Source of the DNA: Streptomyces sp. AV19
Lineage (GTDB): Bacteria > Actinomycetota > Actinomycetes > Streptomycetales > Streptomycetaceae
Length of the DNA: 64,000 bases
Assembly (NCBI RefSeq): GCF_015999245.1
Contig: NZ_JAEAMR010000003.1
Location: forward strand, 553,671-617,670
Direction of reading: 5' to 3'
Every line of letters begins with the position of its first letter. Position 1 is the first letter of the stretch. The translations under genes and the position numbers were made by a program. This document shows positions 44,935 to 52,513 of this stretch, piece after piece. The notes below the pieces were generated by a model. The model searched no databases, was not told the DNA's origin, and saw only the letters and a list, made by a program, of their open reading frames with translations.

Positions 44935-45573
44935 ATGAGCAGACTGCACTTGTTCGACCTGGACGGCACCCTGATCCACGGCTCCGCGGCGGCGGTCGAG
45001 ATATCCCGGCAACTCGGGGTGGAGCGTGAGATCGACGCTCTGGAACGGGACTTCGCGGCCGGCCGGCTCACCCCCGTCGGCTTCGCGACGGCCGCCTGCG
45101 AGCTCTGGGGCGGGACCCTGACGAACGCGGTCGTGGCGGCGGCCTTCGACGGGGCGCCCTGGCTGGACGGCATCCGGGACGTCTGGGCGGACATCGCGGC
45201 GCGCGGCGAACGGTGCGCGGTGATCTCGCTGTCCCCGCACTTCTTCGTGGAGCGCCTGCTCGCCTGGGGCGCCGACGCCGCGCACGGCTCGCGCTGGCCC
45301 GACGTGCCGCTGCGGGATCCGGTGAACCCCGAGGGCATCCTCAACGCCGGGGCCAAGGTCCGCATCGCGGACGAACTCTGCGCCGCGTACGGGCTGGAGC
45401 GCGCGGACTGCGTGGCGTACGGGGACTCGATGTCCGACGCCCTCCTCTTCGCCGCCGTGCCGGTGTCGGTGGCGGTCAACGCCGACCACCACGTGCGGGA
45501 CGTCGCCTCCCTCTCCTACGCCGGCCGTGATCTCAGGGAGGCGTACGAGTTGGTGGGGGACCGCGTCCGCTGA
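44935..45573 (+). CDS. HAD family phosphatase (SerB-like)
   Basis: A 212-residue HAD protein. Motif I is FDLDGT (nucleophile Asp residue 8), motif II VISLSPHFF, motif III the Lys in NAGAKVRIADEL, and motif IV YGDSMSDALLF. The four-helix C1 cap and overall resemblance to phosphoserine phosphatase suggest a small phosphate ester substrate. ATG 44935 follows TACGCT by 7 nt (leaderless). Confidence 0.9.
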   Translation: MSRLHLFDLDGTLIHGSAAAVEISRQLGVEREIDALERDFAAGRLTPVGFATAACELWGGTLTNAVVAAAFDGAPWLDGIRDVWADIAARGERCAVISLSPHFFVERLLAWGADAAHGSRWPDVPLRDPVNPEGILNAGAKVRIADELCAAYGLERADCVAYGDSMSDALLFAAVPVSVAVNADHHVRDVASLSYAGRDLREAYELVGDRVR

Positions 45574-45780
45574 CCGGTTGCCGTGCATGTGTCGCACGTC
45601 GTCGCGTTCGAGCGGGTCACCCTAACCTCAAGTGTCGGCTCTGCGGGCGGAGTTCGGTGAATATGCCGGAGACTTCGGACCGGGTGGCATGCTACGCGCA
45701 CCGGAACGCGGGCGCTCCCCGGCTCCGCCGGAGCGCGCGGACCCACGAGGACCGACGAGAGACGTTCGAGGCGAGTGACG

Positions 45781-47574
45781 ATGGACGGCGGCACCTACGG
45801 AAGGGGAGGCGAATGGGGCTGGTTCACCCCGTTCGACGGACCTCCGGAGCGAACCCGCACCTCCCCGGGGCCCGCCCCCGGGGAGGGGGAGCCCCCGGAG
45901 CGCGACGAGCCGCCCGGGCGGGGTGCCGGTACCGACACGCGCGCCCGAAGTGCCCCGCCGGGTACGGAAACCGGCCGGCCCGGCCCGGCTGCCACGGTGC
46001 CACAGGATCCATCCCCCGAGCGCGCCGCCTCCGCCGGCCCGTTCCACCGAAGTCCCTGGCCGGGCGGGGGCTCGGACGGAACGGCCGGCTGGGCCTCCCT
46101 CCCGTTGCCGAAGCCCTTCGAGCCGCCGGCCGGGCAGGACGGACCCGCCGGGCCGCACCCCCGAAGTCCCGGGCGGGACAAGGGCGCAGGCCGGCCCGGT
46201 CCTGCTTCCGCCCCGCAGGACACCCCGGCGTCGTCCGCCGGGGATGCCACCCCCGGCGGTCCGTCGACCCGAAGCCCGCGCCCGGACTCGTACAACGGCC
46301 CTTCGGCCTCTCCCGCCCCGACGGCGGCCGGCTACCCGCCCGTTCCGGGGCCGGAGCGGGGCAGACCCCCGTCAACTCCCCGACCCGGCAAGGCTGATAC
46401 GGGTCCGGGACCCGCAGCGGAGATCCCGAAGGACGCCGCGAGCACCCTTTCCCCGGACACCGTGCTCATCCGCCGCACCATGGCCGAGCTGGAGCCCGTC
46501 GCCGACCGGGCCGTCTCCCACTTCTACGCGCTGCTCTTCCTCCACCACCCCGGTCTGCGGGCGTTGTTCCCCCCGGCCATGGACGCCCAGCGCGACCGGC
46601 TGTTCAAGGCGCTGCTGACCGCCGCCCGGCACGCCGACGACATCGAGACCCTCACCGCGTACCTCTCCGCGCTCGGACGCGGGCACCGCAAATACGGCAC
46701 GCGGGCCGAGCACTACCCGGCCGTGGGCGAGGCCCTCATCGGGGCCCTCACCCGGTACGCGCCCCGGAGCTGGGACGACGCGACCGAGGCCGCCTGGGTG
46801 CGGGTCTACACCGCGATCTCCCAGATCATGATCGACGCCGCGGCCGACGACGGACTCACCTCCCCTCCCTGGTGGCAGGCCGAGATCGTCGGTCACGAAC
46901 TGTGCGGCCCCGCCGCCGCCGTCGTCACCGTGCGCCCCGACCAGCCGTACCCCTTCCTCGCCGGCCAGTACGCCGCCGTCGAAACCCCCTGGTGGCCGCG
47001 CATATGGCGGCACTACTCCTTCTCCTGTGCGCCCCGCCCGGACGGGCTGCTCTCCTTCCACGTCAAGGCCGTTCCCGCCGGCTGGGTGTCCGGTGCCCTC
47101 GTCCACCGCGCACACCTCGGCGCCGTCCTCCGGCTCGGTCCCCCCGCCGGTTCCATGATTGTGGACCACACCACTGACAACGGCCTGTTGTGCCTGGGCG
47201 GCGGGACGGGCATCGCCCCGATCAAGGCGCTGGTGGAGGACGTGGCCGCGCACGGGGTCGCGCGCCCGGTCGAGGTGTTCTACGGGGCCCGGCGCGACGG
47301 CGAGTTCCATGTGATGGACGCCCTGCGGGGCCTGGAGCAGGAGCACTCCTGGCTGTCGGTCCGGCCGGTCGTCTCCGACGGGCCGACCCGGCAGCTCAGT
47401 GGTCAACTGTCCAGCGTAGTACGGGAGTACGGACCGTGGCAGGACTGCGACGCCTATCTGTCCGGACCGCCGGAAATGATCCGCAGCGGTGTGGACACCC
47501 TGGTGGGCGTCGGCATACCGTCCCACCGCATACGCCACGACTCGATCCATGAGCTCCTGGCGGCGACGGGATGA
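45781..47574 (+). CDS. Flavohemoprotein-like globin/FAD/NAD reductase with proline-rich N-terminus
   Basis: A 597-residue protein. Residues 1 to about 218 are Pro/Gly/Ser/Arg-rich and probably disordered. The globin domain (about 220-355) has the proximal His in LGRGHRKYG. The FAD domain has RHYSFS and the NAD domain GGGTGIAP, ending SGPPEMIRSGVDTLVGVGIP. Flavohemoglobins detoxify nitric oxide with O2 and NAD(P)H. The first 200 residues are far outside the usual length of about 400. ATG 45781 was chosen (GAGG 9 nt upstream); GTG 45775 is possible. A PPOX-fold gene follows by 27 bp. Confidence 0.88.
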   Translation: MDGGTYGRGGEWGWFTPFDGPPERTRTSPGPAPGEGEPPERDEPPGRGAGTDTRARSAPPGTETGRPGPAATVPQDPSPERAASAGPFHRSPWPGGGSDGTAGWASLPLPKPFEPPAGQDGPAGPHPRSPGRDKGAGRPGPASAPQDTPASSAGDATPGGPSTRSPRPDSYNGPSASPAPTAAGYPPVPGPERGRPPSTPRPGKADTGPGPAAEIPKDAASTLSPDTVLIRRTMAELEPVADRAVSHFYALLFLHHPGLRALFPPAMDAQRDRLFKALLTAARHADDIETLTAYLSALGRGHRKYGTRAEHYPAVGEALIGALTRYAPRSWDDATEAAWVRVYTAISQIMIDAAADDGLTSPPWWQAEIVGHELCGPAAAVVTVRPDQPYPFLAGQYAAVETPWWPRIWRHYSFSCAPRPDGLLSFHVKAVPAGWVSGALVHRAHLGAVLRLGPPAGSMIVDHTTDNGLLCLGGGTGIAPIKALVEDVAAHGVARPVEVFYGARRDGEFHVMDALRGLEQEHSWLSVRPVVSDGPTRQLSGQLSSVVREYGPWQDCDAYLSGPPEMIRSGVDTLVGVGIPSHRIRHDSIHELLAATG

Positions 47575-47601
47575 CGACGGGGACCACGGAGCGGTGGTGC
47601 G

Positions 47602-48228
47602 ATGACGGCGAACCGGAACGGACTGCCCGGCAGCGACGGGGAGCACGCGCTGCAGCGCCGCCACGGCACGGCCGAGCGCGCCGCGCGCTTCTACGACGAC
47701 CAGACGCTGTCCCACGTCAACGCCGGGATGCGGGAGTTCGTCGCCCGCCAGGAGATGTTCTTCCTGGCGACCGCCGACCGGAACGGAGCGTGCGACAACA
47801 GTTTCCGGGCCGGCCCGCCCGGGTTCCTGCGCGTGCTGGACGAGCGCACGCTCGCCTACCCCGAGTACCGGGGCAACGGGGTCCTGGCGAGCCTGGGCAA
47901 CATCGAGGAGAACCCGCACGTCGCCATCCTGCTGATCGACTTCCTGCGGGACCGGGTCGGGCTCCACATCAACGGGAGCGCCCGGGTGGTGGAGGACGGC
48001 GCGATGCGAACCGCGCACCCCGGCCTGCCGGTTGACGGGATACCCGGGCGCCGCCCCCGCCTCTGGGTGGAGATCGCGGTGGAGGAGGCGTACATCCACT
48101 GCGCCAAGCACATCCCCCACCTGCGCAGGGCGGCGCCGGACGAGGGGCCCGACGGGCGGGCCTGGGGGACGGACGACGCCCGTCGCAAGGGCGGCGATTA
48201 CTTCGGGGTGCGCGCGGGCCGCCGCTGA
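47602..48228 (+). CDS. Pyridoxamine 5'-phosphate oxidase family protein
   Basis: A 208-residue PPOX split-barrel protein with MREFVARQEMFFLATADRNGACDNSFRAG and LGNIEENPHVAILLIDFLRDRVGLHINGSARV. The FMN-binding surface residues around SFRAGPPGFLRV are typical of the broad family that includes MSMEG and Rv oxidoreductases. C-terminal WVEIAVEEAYIHCAKHIPHL is also characteristic. It directly follows the flavohemoprotein, so the two are probably cotranscribed in a redox or NO-stress context. Confidence 0.87.
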   Translation: MTANRNGLPGSDGEHALQRRHGTAERAARFYDDQTLSHVNAGMREFVARQEMFFLATADRNGACDNSFRAGPPGFLRVLDERTLAYPEYRGNGVLASLGNIEENPHVAILLIDFLRDRVGLHINGSARVVEDGAMRTAHPGLPVDGIPGRRPRLWVEIAVEEAYIHCAKHIPHLRRAAPDEGPDGRAWGTDDARRKGGDYFGVRAGRR

Positions 48229-48250
48229 CGGAACCGGTCCGGGCCGGGGT

Positions 48251-48781
48251 TCAGCCCAGGTCGTCGGCGAGCAGCGCCCGGACACCCTCGATGTTCCGCG
48301 CGAGGTAGGAGCGCAGCGAGGGCGGCACGACCTCCACCGAGGCGATGCCCTCGGGTGTGAAGGGGACGCGGACGACGTCGTAGGTGCCCAGCGGTTCGTC
48401 CACCTCCGGTCCGTGGCGCCGGGAGAGGTCCATGGAGGCCAGCCGGCAGACGAAGAAGTGCTGGACTTTCACGCCGTGCGCGGCGATGGGGGTACCTCCC
48501 ATGCCGTCCAGGCAATGGGGGAGGGGGGAGTGGGGGACGGTGTCGACGAATGCCGGGACGACGTCGACGACCTTGCCGCCGAGCTCCTCGTCCACCTCGC
48601 GGTGGAGGGCGGCGACCACGGTCTCGTCCTCGGGCTCCACTCCGCCGCCGGGCGTGATCCAGTAGGGCGCCTGGCCGGGCTTGGTGCGTTTGATCAGGAT
48701 CATGTCGAGCTCGTCGGAGCCGGGTTCACCGGCGAGCAGGATGGCGCGGGCCGTGCGTTTGACCACGGGTCGTACGGTCAT
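48251..48781 (-). CDS. NUDIX hydrolase with in-frame repeat insertion
   Basis: A 176-residue NUDIX protein. The NUDIX box is GGGVEPEDETVVAALHREVDEELGG. The start is MTVRPVVKRTARAILLAG; ATG 48790 is an alternative start. Between FVDTV and HGVKVQHFF it carries about 16 extra residues (PHSPLPHCLDGMGGTPIAA) encoded by an imperfect palindrome (48486-48523) of a type scattered in Streptomyces genomes. The insertion keeps the frame and lies outside the catalytic box, so activity may persist. The substrate is unknown. Confidence 0.87.
   Translation of the reverse strand: MTVRPVVKRTARAILLAGEPGSDELDMILIKRTKPGQAPYWITPGGGVEPEDETVVAALHREVDEELGGKVVDVVPAFVDTVPHSPLPHCLDGMGGTPIAAHGVKVQHFFVCRLASMDLSRRHGPEVDEPLGTYDVVRVPFTPEGIASVEVVPPSLRSYLARNIEGVRALLADDLG
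48486..48523. repeat. REP-like palindrome inside the NUDIX gene
   Basis: TGGGGGTACCTCCCATGCC and GGCAATGGGGGAGG form an imperfect stem-loop. The sequence resembles the GGGGGTACCTCCCA-type palindromes usually found between genes in Streptomyces, here embedded in coding DNA. Confidence 0.6.
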
Positions 48782-48840
48782 AAGCGACATCTGCCGCGTG
48801 CGGGCCGCCGCGAAACCCCTCTCCCAGCTGAACCCGGGGC

Positions 48841-49737
48841 TCACCAGGAAACGGCGGCGCGCAGCAGCCACTCGTGTGCCCTGGCGAGGTGCGGGTGGGC
48901 GAGCGTCCCGGCGCGGACGACGAGGAAGTAGGTGCGCAGCGGGGGGACGGGCGGGTTGAGGAGGGCGACGACCTCGCCGGTGTCCAGGGCGTCGTCGCAC
49001 AGGTAGCGGGGCAGCACCCCGATGCCCGCCCCGGCGGCCACGCAGGAGAGCACGGCCCGCAGGTCCGGCGCGATGACCGCGCCGGTGGCCACGGGCTTGC
49101 TGTCGAAGACGGTGGCCCAGTAGCGGGTGACGAACGGCAGGCTCTCGTCGACCTCGACGACCGGCAGGTGTTCCAGGACGCCGACGCCCTTGTCGCGGAC
49201 GACGGCCGCGCCGCCGAGCCGGGCGGCCCACCGCGGGGCGCCGACCAGGACGTGCTCCTCGTCGCAGAGCGGGGTGGCGGTGAGGAGCCGGCCGCGCGGG
49301 CGGGCGGTGGTGACGGCCAGCTCGTGGTGGCCGGCGGCCAGGCCCTCGAAGAGGTCCTCGGACATGCCGTGGGCGGCGCGCACGGCGAGCCCCTGGGTGA
49401 TCAGCGGGGCGAGCGCGGGCAGGACGCGCAGCGCGGTGAACTCCGGCGGGCCCGCGAGGTGCAGGGTGCGGTGCGGCCACTGTTCGTCGAGGCCGGACTC
49501 GGTGATCTCCAGCAGCGCGTCGACGTGCGGGGCGATCCTGTGGGCGAGTTCGTCGCCCGTCGTGGTGGGGGTGACGCCGCGGGCCCTCCGGAGGAAGAGG
49601 GGGCGGCCGAGCTGCCGCTCCAGGGTGCGTATCTGGCCGGTCACCGCGGGCTGGGAGAGGCCGAGGAGGGCCGCGGCCCGGGTGAAGGAGCCCGCCCGGT
49701 GGACCGTGACGAATGTGCGCAAGAGGGTCAGATCCAT
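48841..49737 (-). CDS. LysR family regulator
   Basis: A 298-residue protein. The N-terminal helix-turn-helix is FTRAAALLGLSQPAVTGQIRTLERQLGRPLFLR, followed by the periplasmic-binding-protein-like effector domain (LHLAGPPEFTALRVL ... AGAGIGVLPRYLCDDALDTG). GGGGAG precedes ATG 49737. An AT-rich site with the inverted repeat CTAT-N10-ATAG (49777-49794) upstream is a plausible LysR box. The regulated target is not obvious: downstream of the divergent side lies a structured region and then a small zinc-ribbon gene. Confidence 0.92.
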   Translation of the reverse strand: MDLTLLRTFVTVHRAGSFTRAAALLGLSQPAVTGQIRTLERQLGRPLFLRRARGVTPTTTGDELAHRIAPHVDALLEITESGLDEQWPHRTLHLAGPPEFTALRVLPALAPLITQGLAVRAAHGMSEDLFEGLAAGHHELAVTTARPRGRLLTATPLCDEEHVLVGAPRWAARLGGAAVVRDKGVGVLEHLPVVEVDESLPFVTRYWATVFDSKPVATGAVIAPDLRAVLSCVAAGAGIGVLPRYLCDDALDTGEVVALLNPPVPPLRTYFLVVRAGTLAHPHLARAHEWLLRAAVSW

Positions 49738-49776
49738 GCCGTCTCCCCGGCTCGTCCGCCACCGACCGTGGAGGAA

Positions 49777-49794
49777 CTATAAATAAGTCGATAG
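49777..49794. promoter_or_regulatory. Putative LysR-binding site
   Basis: CTATAAATAAGTCGATAG is an AT-rich interrupted palindrome (CTAT-N10-ATAG) 40-57 bp upstream of the LysR start, in strong contrast to the surrounding GC content. Confidence 0.5.
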
Positions 49795-49813
49795 GGCTGT
49801 GTCGTCAGGGTGA

Positions 49814-49842
49814 TTGGACACTGACGCAGAGTCAACTAGCCT
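49814..49842 (+). promoter_or_regulatory. Promoter TTGGAC-17-TAGCCT
   Basis: TTGGAC (49814-49819), a 17-bp spacer and TAGCCT (49837-49842) predict a start near 49849. It reads away from the LysR gene, and the next supported gene is 220 bp further on. Confidence 0.5.
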
Positions 49843-49846
49843 TGGT

Positions 49847-49912
49847 CGCACGGTTCTTCCTTCGTGCGGGACCGTGGCGGCTCAAGCCATGAGGGGGGAG
49901 GCTTGAGCCGCC
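49847..49912 (+). ncRNA. Candidate structured small RNA or leader
   Basis: Two consecutive hairpins begin at the predicted start site: CGCACG (49847-49852) / CGTGCG (49863-49868), then a perfect 13-bp stem GGCGGCTCAAGCC (49876-49888) / GGCTTGAGCCGCC (49900-49912), whose loop contains ATGAGGGGGGA. The second stem could terminate a transcript of about 65 nt. The remaining part of the gap (49913-50068) shows no gene. Confidence 0.35.
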
Positions 49913-50068
49913 CTCGCGCTGCCCGGCCGCCGATACGCCTTCCGGCCGTGGTGGTTGGCGTGCCGCGCCGTCGTGCGCGTCCGGCCCGGTCTCCGGGCGG
50001 GCATCGGCCGGTCTCCGGCCGGAACCGGAAGGTGCCGGGTGCCGGCGGGCCGTGGCAGTCTGGGTCGC

Positions 50069-50335
50069 ATGGAAGAGCACCCCGGGGGCGGGCCCCCAGG
50101 CCCCCCGCAGCGACGGCGGGCGCCGGTCCTGCCGGGTGGACCGCCGTACTACACCACGGACACGTGTGCCGGCTGCGGGGCCATCGTGCACGGCATCCAC
50201 GGCCGCTGGACCTGTGCGGCCTGCGGGACGTGCAGCCCGTACCAGGAGCCGCCGGAGGGCTGGGCCTCGGAGATCACCCCGGAGGAGCTGGCGACCAACA
50301 CGGTCGGGTACGACGCCCCGCCGGGCGCCCGGTAG
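50069..50335 (+). CDS. Small zinc-ribbon-like protein
   Basis: An 88-residue protein. The N-terminal 30 residues are Pro/Gly/Arg-rich. The core has two CxxC pairs (TCAGCGAIVHG and WTCAACGTC), consistent with a zinc ribbon, followed by an acidic C-terminus (EGWASEITPEELATNTVGYD). A CAGTCT box 8 nt before ATG 50069 suggests a leaderless mRNA. No specific family is recognised. Confidence 0.65.
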   Translation: MEEHPGGGPPGPPQRRRAPVLPGGPPYYTTDTCAGCGAIVHGIHGRWTCAACGTCSPYQEPPEGWASEITPEELATNTVGYDAPPGAR

Positions 50336-50417
50336 GCCCCGCCGGTCCGCTCCGCTCCCCTCGGCCGGTCCCGGACGTGCGGCCCTCGCCGGCCGGTCCT
50401 CGTCGGTCGGTCCTTGG

Positions 50418-50798
50418 TCAGTCCTTCTCGTCGGGCAGGATCATGTGCATCGCCCAGGCGACGATCGACACGATCACGCCGCCCACCAGCGCCGAGCCGA
50501 AGCCCGCCACATGGAAGGCGAGGTCCAGCCGGTCCGCGACCCAGCTGGTGAGCAGCAGCATCAACGCGTTGATCACCAGGGTGATCAGGCCCAGCGTCAG
50601 GATGAAGAGCGGGAACGACAGCAGCTTGACGACCGGCTTGACCAGGAAGTTGACCAGGCCGAAGACGAGCGCCACCCCGAGCAGCGTGAGCGCCTTCGCG
50701 GCGGTCGTCTCGCCGCGCAGGGTGATGCCCTTGAGCAGCCAGATCGCCGCTGCCAGGGCCGCCGCGTTGGCGATCGTCTTGACTACGAAATTCTTCAT
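50418..50798 (-). CDS. Phage-holin-family (PF04020-like) membrane protein
   Basis: A 126-residue protein with four membrane segments (NAAALAAAIWLLKGITL, ALTLLGVALVFGLVNFLV, FPLFILTLGLITLVINALMLLL, GSALVGGVIVSIVAWAMHM). It matches the 4-TMS superfamily IV holin-like/DUF family common on bacterial chromosomes. No phage genes are nearby, so a housekeeping envelope role is more likely than lysis. ATG 50798 begins MKNFVVKTIANAAALAAAI. Confidence 0.85.
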   Translation of the reverse strand: MKNFVVKTIANAAALAAAIWLLKGITLRGETTAAKALTLLGVALVFGLVNFLVKPVVKLLSFPLFILTLGLITLVINALMLLLTSWVADRLDLAFHVAGFGSALVGGVIVSIVAWAMHMILPDEKD

Positions 50799-50879
50799 AC
50801 GTGAGATCGTGGCAGACGGGACCGACAGGTGGGATCGGCGTCCGGCCGCAGGGCCGGCGCCCGGAGGAGGAGACGGCGG

Positions 50880-51197
50880 ATGAAGGCGTTCCGGCTGGAC
50901 GAGCTGGAGGCGGAGCGGGCCGCGAACGAGGGCGCGTACCTGCAGTTCCTGCGGGAGCGGAACATGTCCGCCGGGCTCTACGCGCTGGACGCGGGGGATA
51001 CGGACCCGCAGGGCCCGCACGCGCAGGACGAGATCTACTTCGTGGTGAGCGGCCGGGCGGCGATCACGGTCGGGGACGAGACGACGGAGGTCGGCCGCGG
51101 CAGCGTGGTCCACGTCCCGGCGCACACGGTCCACCGGTTCCACCACATCAGCGAGGACCTCAGGGTCCTGGTGGTCTTCTCTCCGCCCGAGAGCTGA
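50880..51197 (+). CDS. Cupin domain protein
   Basis: A 105-residue single cupin. Motif 1 region is PQGPHAQDEIYFVVSGRAAITVGDE, with the metal-binding pattern H-x5-E, and motif 2 is GSVVHVPAHTVHRFHHI. It is probably a metal-dependent small-molecule binding or isomerase-type protein. GGAGGAGGAG precedes ATG 50880. It is divergent from the holin-like gene. Confidence 0.87.
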   Translation: MKAFRLDELEAERAANEGAYLQFLRERNMSAGLYALDAGDTDPQGPHAQDEIYFVVSGRAAITVGDETTEVGRGSVVHVPAHTVHRFHHISEDLRVLVVFSPPES

Positions 51198-51349
51198 GGC
51201 CGGCCCCCGCCTTCCCGTAGGGGGAGGTTCAGGGGCGTACGGGGGCTGTGGGGCCCCCGCCGGCACCCCGGTCCGCCCTAGCATCGAAGCAGGCCCGGGG
51301 CGACCGCTCCGGACGACGACGATGCGCGAAGCGGAGAGCAGGGAACGAC

Positions 51350-51571
51350 ATGGCTCAGAAGGGGATACTCGCGGGACTGCCGTGGTGGGTGAAGTGGATC
51401 GCCATCCCGGTACTCGTGTGCGTGGTGTTCGGCAGCTTGATCGTCAGCGTGCTCGGGTTCGTCATCGACGTCCTTTTCAAGGCGCTGCTGCTGGTGGCCC
51501 TCGTCGGCGGTCTGGTCTTCGTCGTCAAGAAGTTCACGGGCTCCTCGTCGTCGAAGGGCGGCGACTGGTAG
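51350..51571 (+). CDS. DUF5326-type small membrane protein
   Basis: A 73-residue protein beginning MAQKGILAGLPWWVKWIAIP with two hydrophobic segments (IPVLVCVVFGSLIVSVLGFVI and ALLLVALVGGLVFVV) and a short Ser/Lys-rich tail (FTGSSSSKGGDW). It resembles the actinobacterial DUF5326 family, of unknown function. ATG 51350 is preceded by a GGGAA element. Confidence 0.75.
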   Translation: MAQKGILAGLPWWVKWIAIPVLVCVVFGSLIVSVLGFVIDVLFKALLLVALVGGLVFVVKKFTGSSSSKGGDW

Positions 51572-51673
51572 GCCGGTCGGTCCGGCGAATTCGTCAACTC
51601 AACGAAGCGGGACGCGGGGAGTAACTTCTTCCGTCAGCCGGGACGGCTCGTTCACCCCGGCACCGAGTGTGCG

Positions 51674-51700
51674 AGGAGGGGCGTGATTTACGCCCCTCCT
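51674..51700 (+). terminator. Terminator after the small membrane protein gene
   Basis: AGGAGGGGCGT (51674-51684) / ACGCCCCTCCT (51690-51700) form an 11-bp perfect stem with a 5-nt loop. The rest of the 495-bp gap up to ssgA (51572-52066) has no supported gene. Confidence 0.8.
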
Positions 51701-51961
51701 GCCCGTCCCGCTGTGATTCCAACCGGTTTGTGCGGGGCAGGAGTAGGCCCGTCGAAGCCCCTGTCCCCGGCGTTCCCGCCGCCGCGCACCGCCTCTTCGC
51801 CGCCCTCGTCGCCGCCCCGTGACGGGCGCGGCCATTTTGGCCAGTTCTCGGATTGTGTCCGCCCGGAATCCGGCGGAACGACTCCGCCCCGTAGTCGAGT
51901 CGCTACGCTCCAGAGTCGAAGAGCCGTAAGCTCCCACTCGATCTCTATCGGTAACTGAAAA

Positions 51962-52018
51962 ATCACTCCTTGTGATCCACGGGACGTTGTTGTCAGACTA
52001 TGGCGTCATGAGTAGGGC
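51962..52018 (+). promoter_or_regulatory. ssgA promoter with upstream palindrome
   Basis: TTGTCA (51990-51995), a 17-bp spacer and TAGGGC (52013-52018) give a leader of about 45 nt. The palindrome ATCAC-TCCTT-GTGAT (51962-51976) lies 13 bp upstream of the -35, a possible activator site. Confidence 0.5.
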
Positions 52019-52066
52019 CATGAGGATCCAATCCCGGCCAAACCGACAAAGACGGGGCATTGGGCG

Positions 52067-52513
52067 ATGCGCGACACAGTTCAGGCAGAAGTGATCATGA
52101 CGTTCCTCGTCTCCGAGGAGCTGTCCTTCCGTATCCCGGTGGAGCTGGCCTATGACAGCAGCGATCCCTATGCGGTGAAGTTCACCTTTCACCTGCCCGG
52201 TGATGCCCCGGTGACCTGGGCGTTCGCAAGGGAGTTGCTGCTCGACGGGCTGAGCCAGCCCTCCGGCGAGGGCGATGTGCACATCGCTCCCGCCTCCGCT
52301 CAGCACCTCTCGGACGTCTTCATCCGCCTGCAAGTCGGCGGCGAAGGCGCCCTGTTCCGGGCCGGTGCGGCACCGCTGGTCGCCTTCCTCGACCGGACCG
52401 ACCGCGTCGCCCCGCTCGGCGAGGAGCGCTCGGTCGCCGACTTCGACTACGACCTGGCGGCGGCGCTCGACAGCATCCTCGCGGGCAACACCGAGGGTCA
52501 GAACGCCGGTTAG
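52067..52513 (+). CDS. ssgA: SsgA-like sporulation and cell division activator
   Basis: A 148-residue SALP-family protein. The segments TFLVSEELSFRIPVELAYDSSDPYAVKFTFHLPGDAPVTWAF-type sequence, GEGDVHIAP and APLVAFLDRTDRVAPLGEE match SsgA itself more than other SALPs, and the C-terminus GQNAG is also SsgA-like. It controls septum-site selection and peptidoglycan remodelling during sporulation. ATG 52067 or ATG 52097 (MTFLVSEEL) may be the start. No IclR-type ssgR gene lies upstream, where it is expected. It overlaps the convergent flotillin gene by 4 bp. Confidence 0.88.
   Translation: MRDTVQAEVIMTFLVSEELSFRIPVELAYDSSDPYAVKFTFHLPGDAPVTWAFARELLLDGLSQPSGEGDVHIAPASAQHLSDVFIRLQVGGEGALFRAGAAPLVAFLDRTDRVAPLGEERSVADFDYDLAAALDSILAGNTEGQNAG

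Noticed and set aside
49864..50883. Long plus-strand frame through the zinc-ribbon and holin-like genes
   Set aside because: It is in a different frame from the zinc-ribbon gene and antisense to the holin gene, with low-complexity translation.
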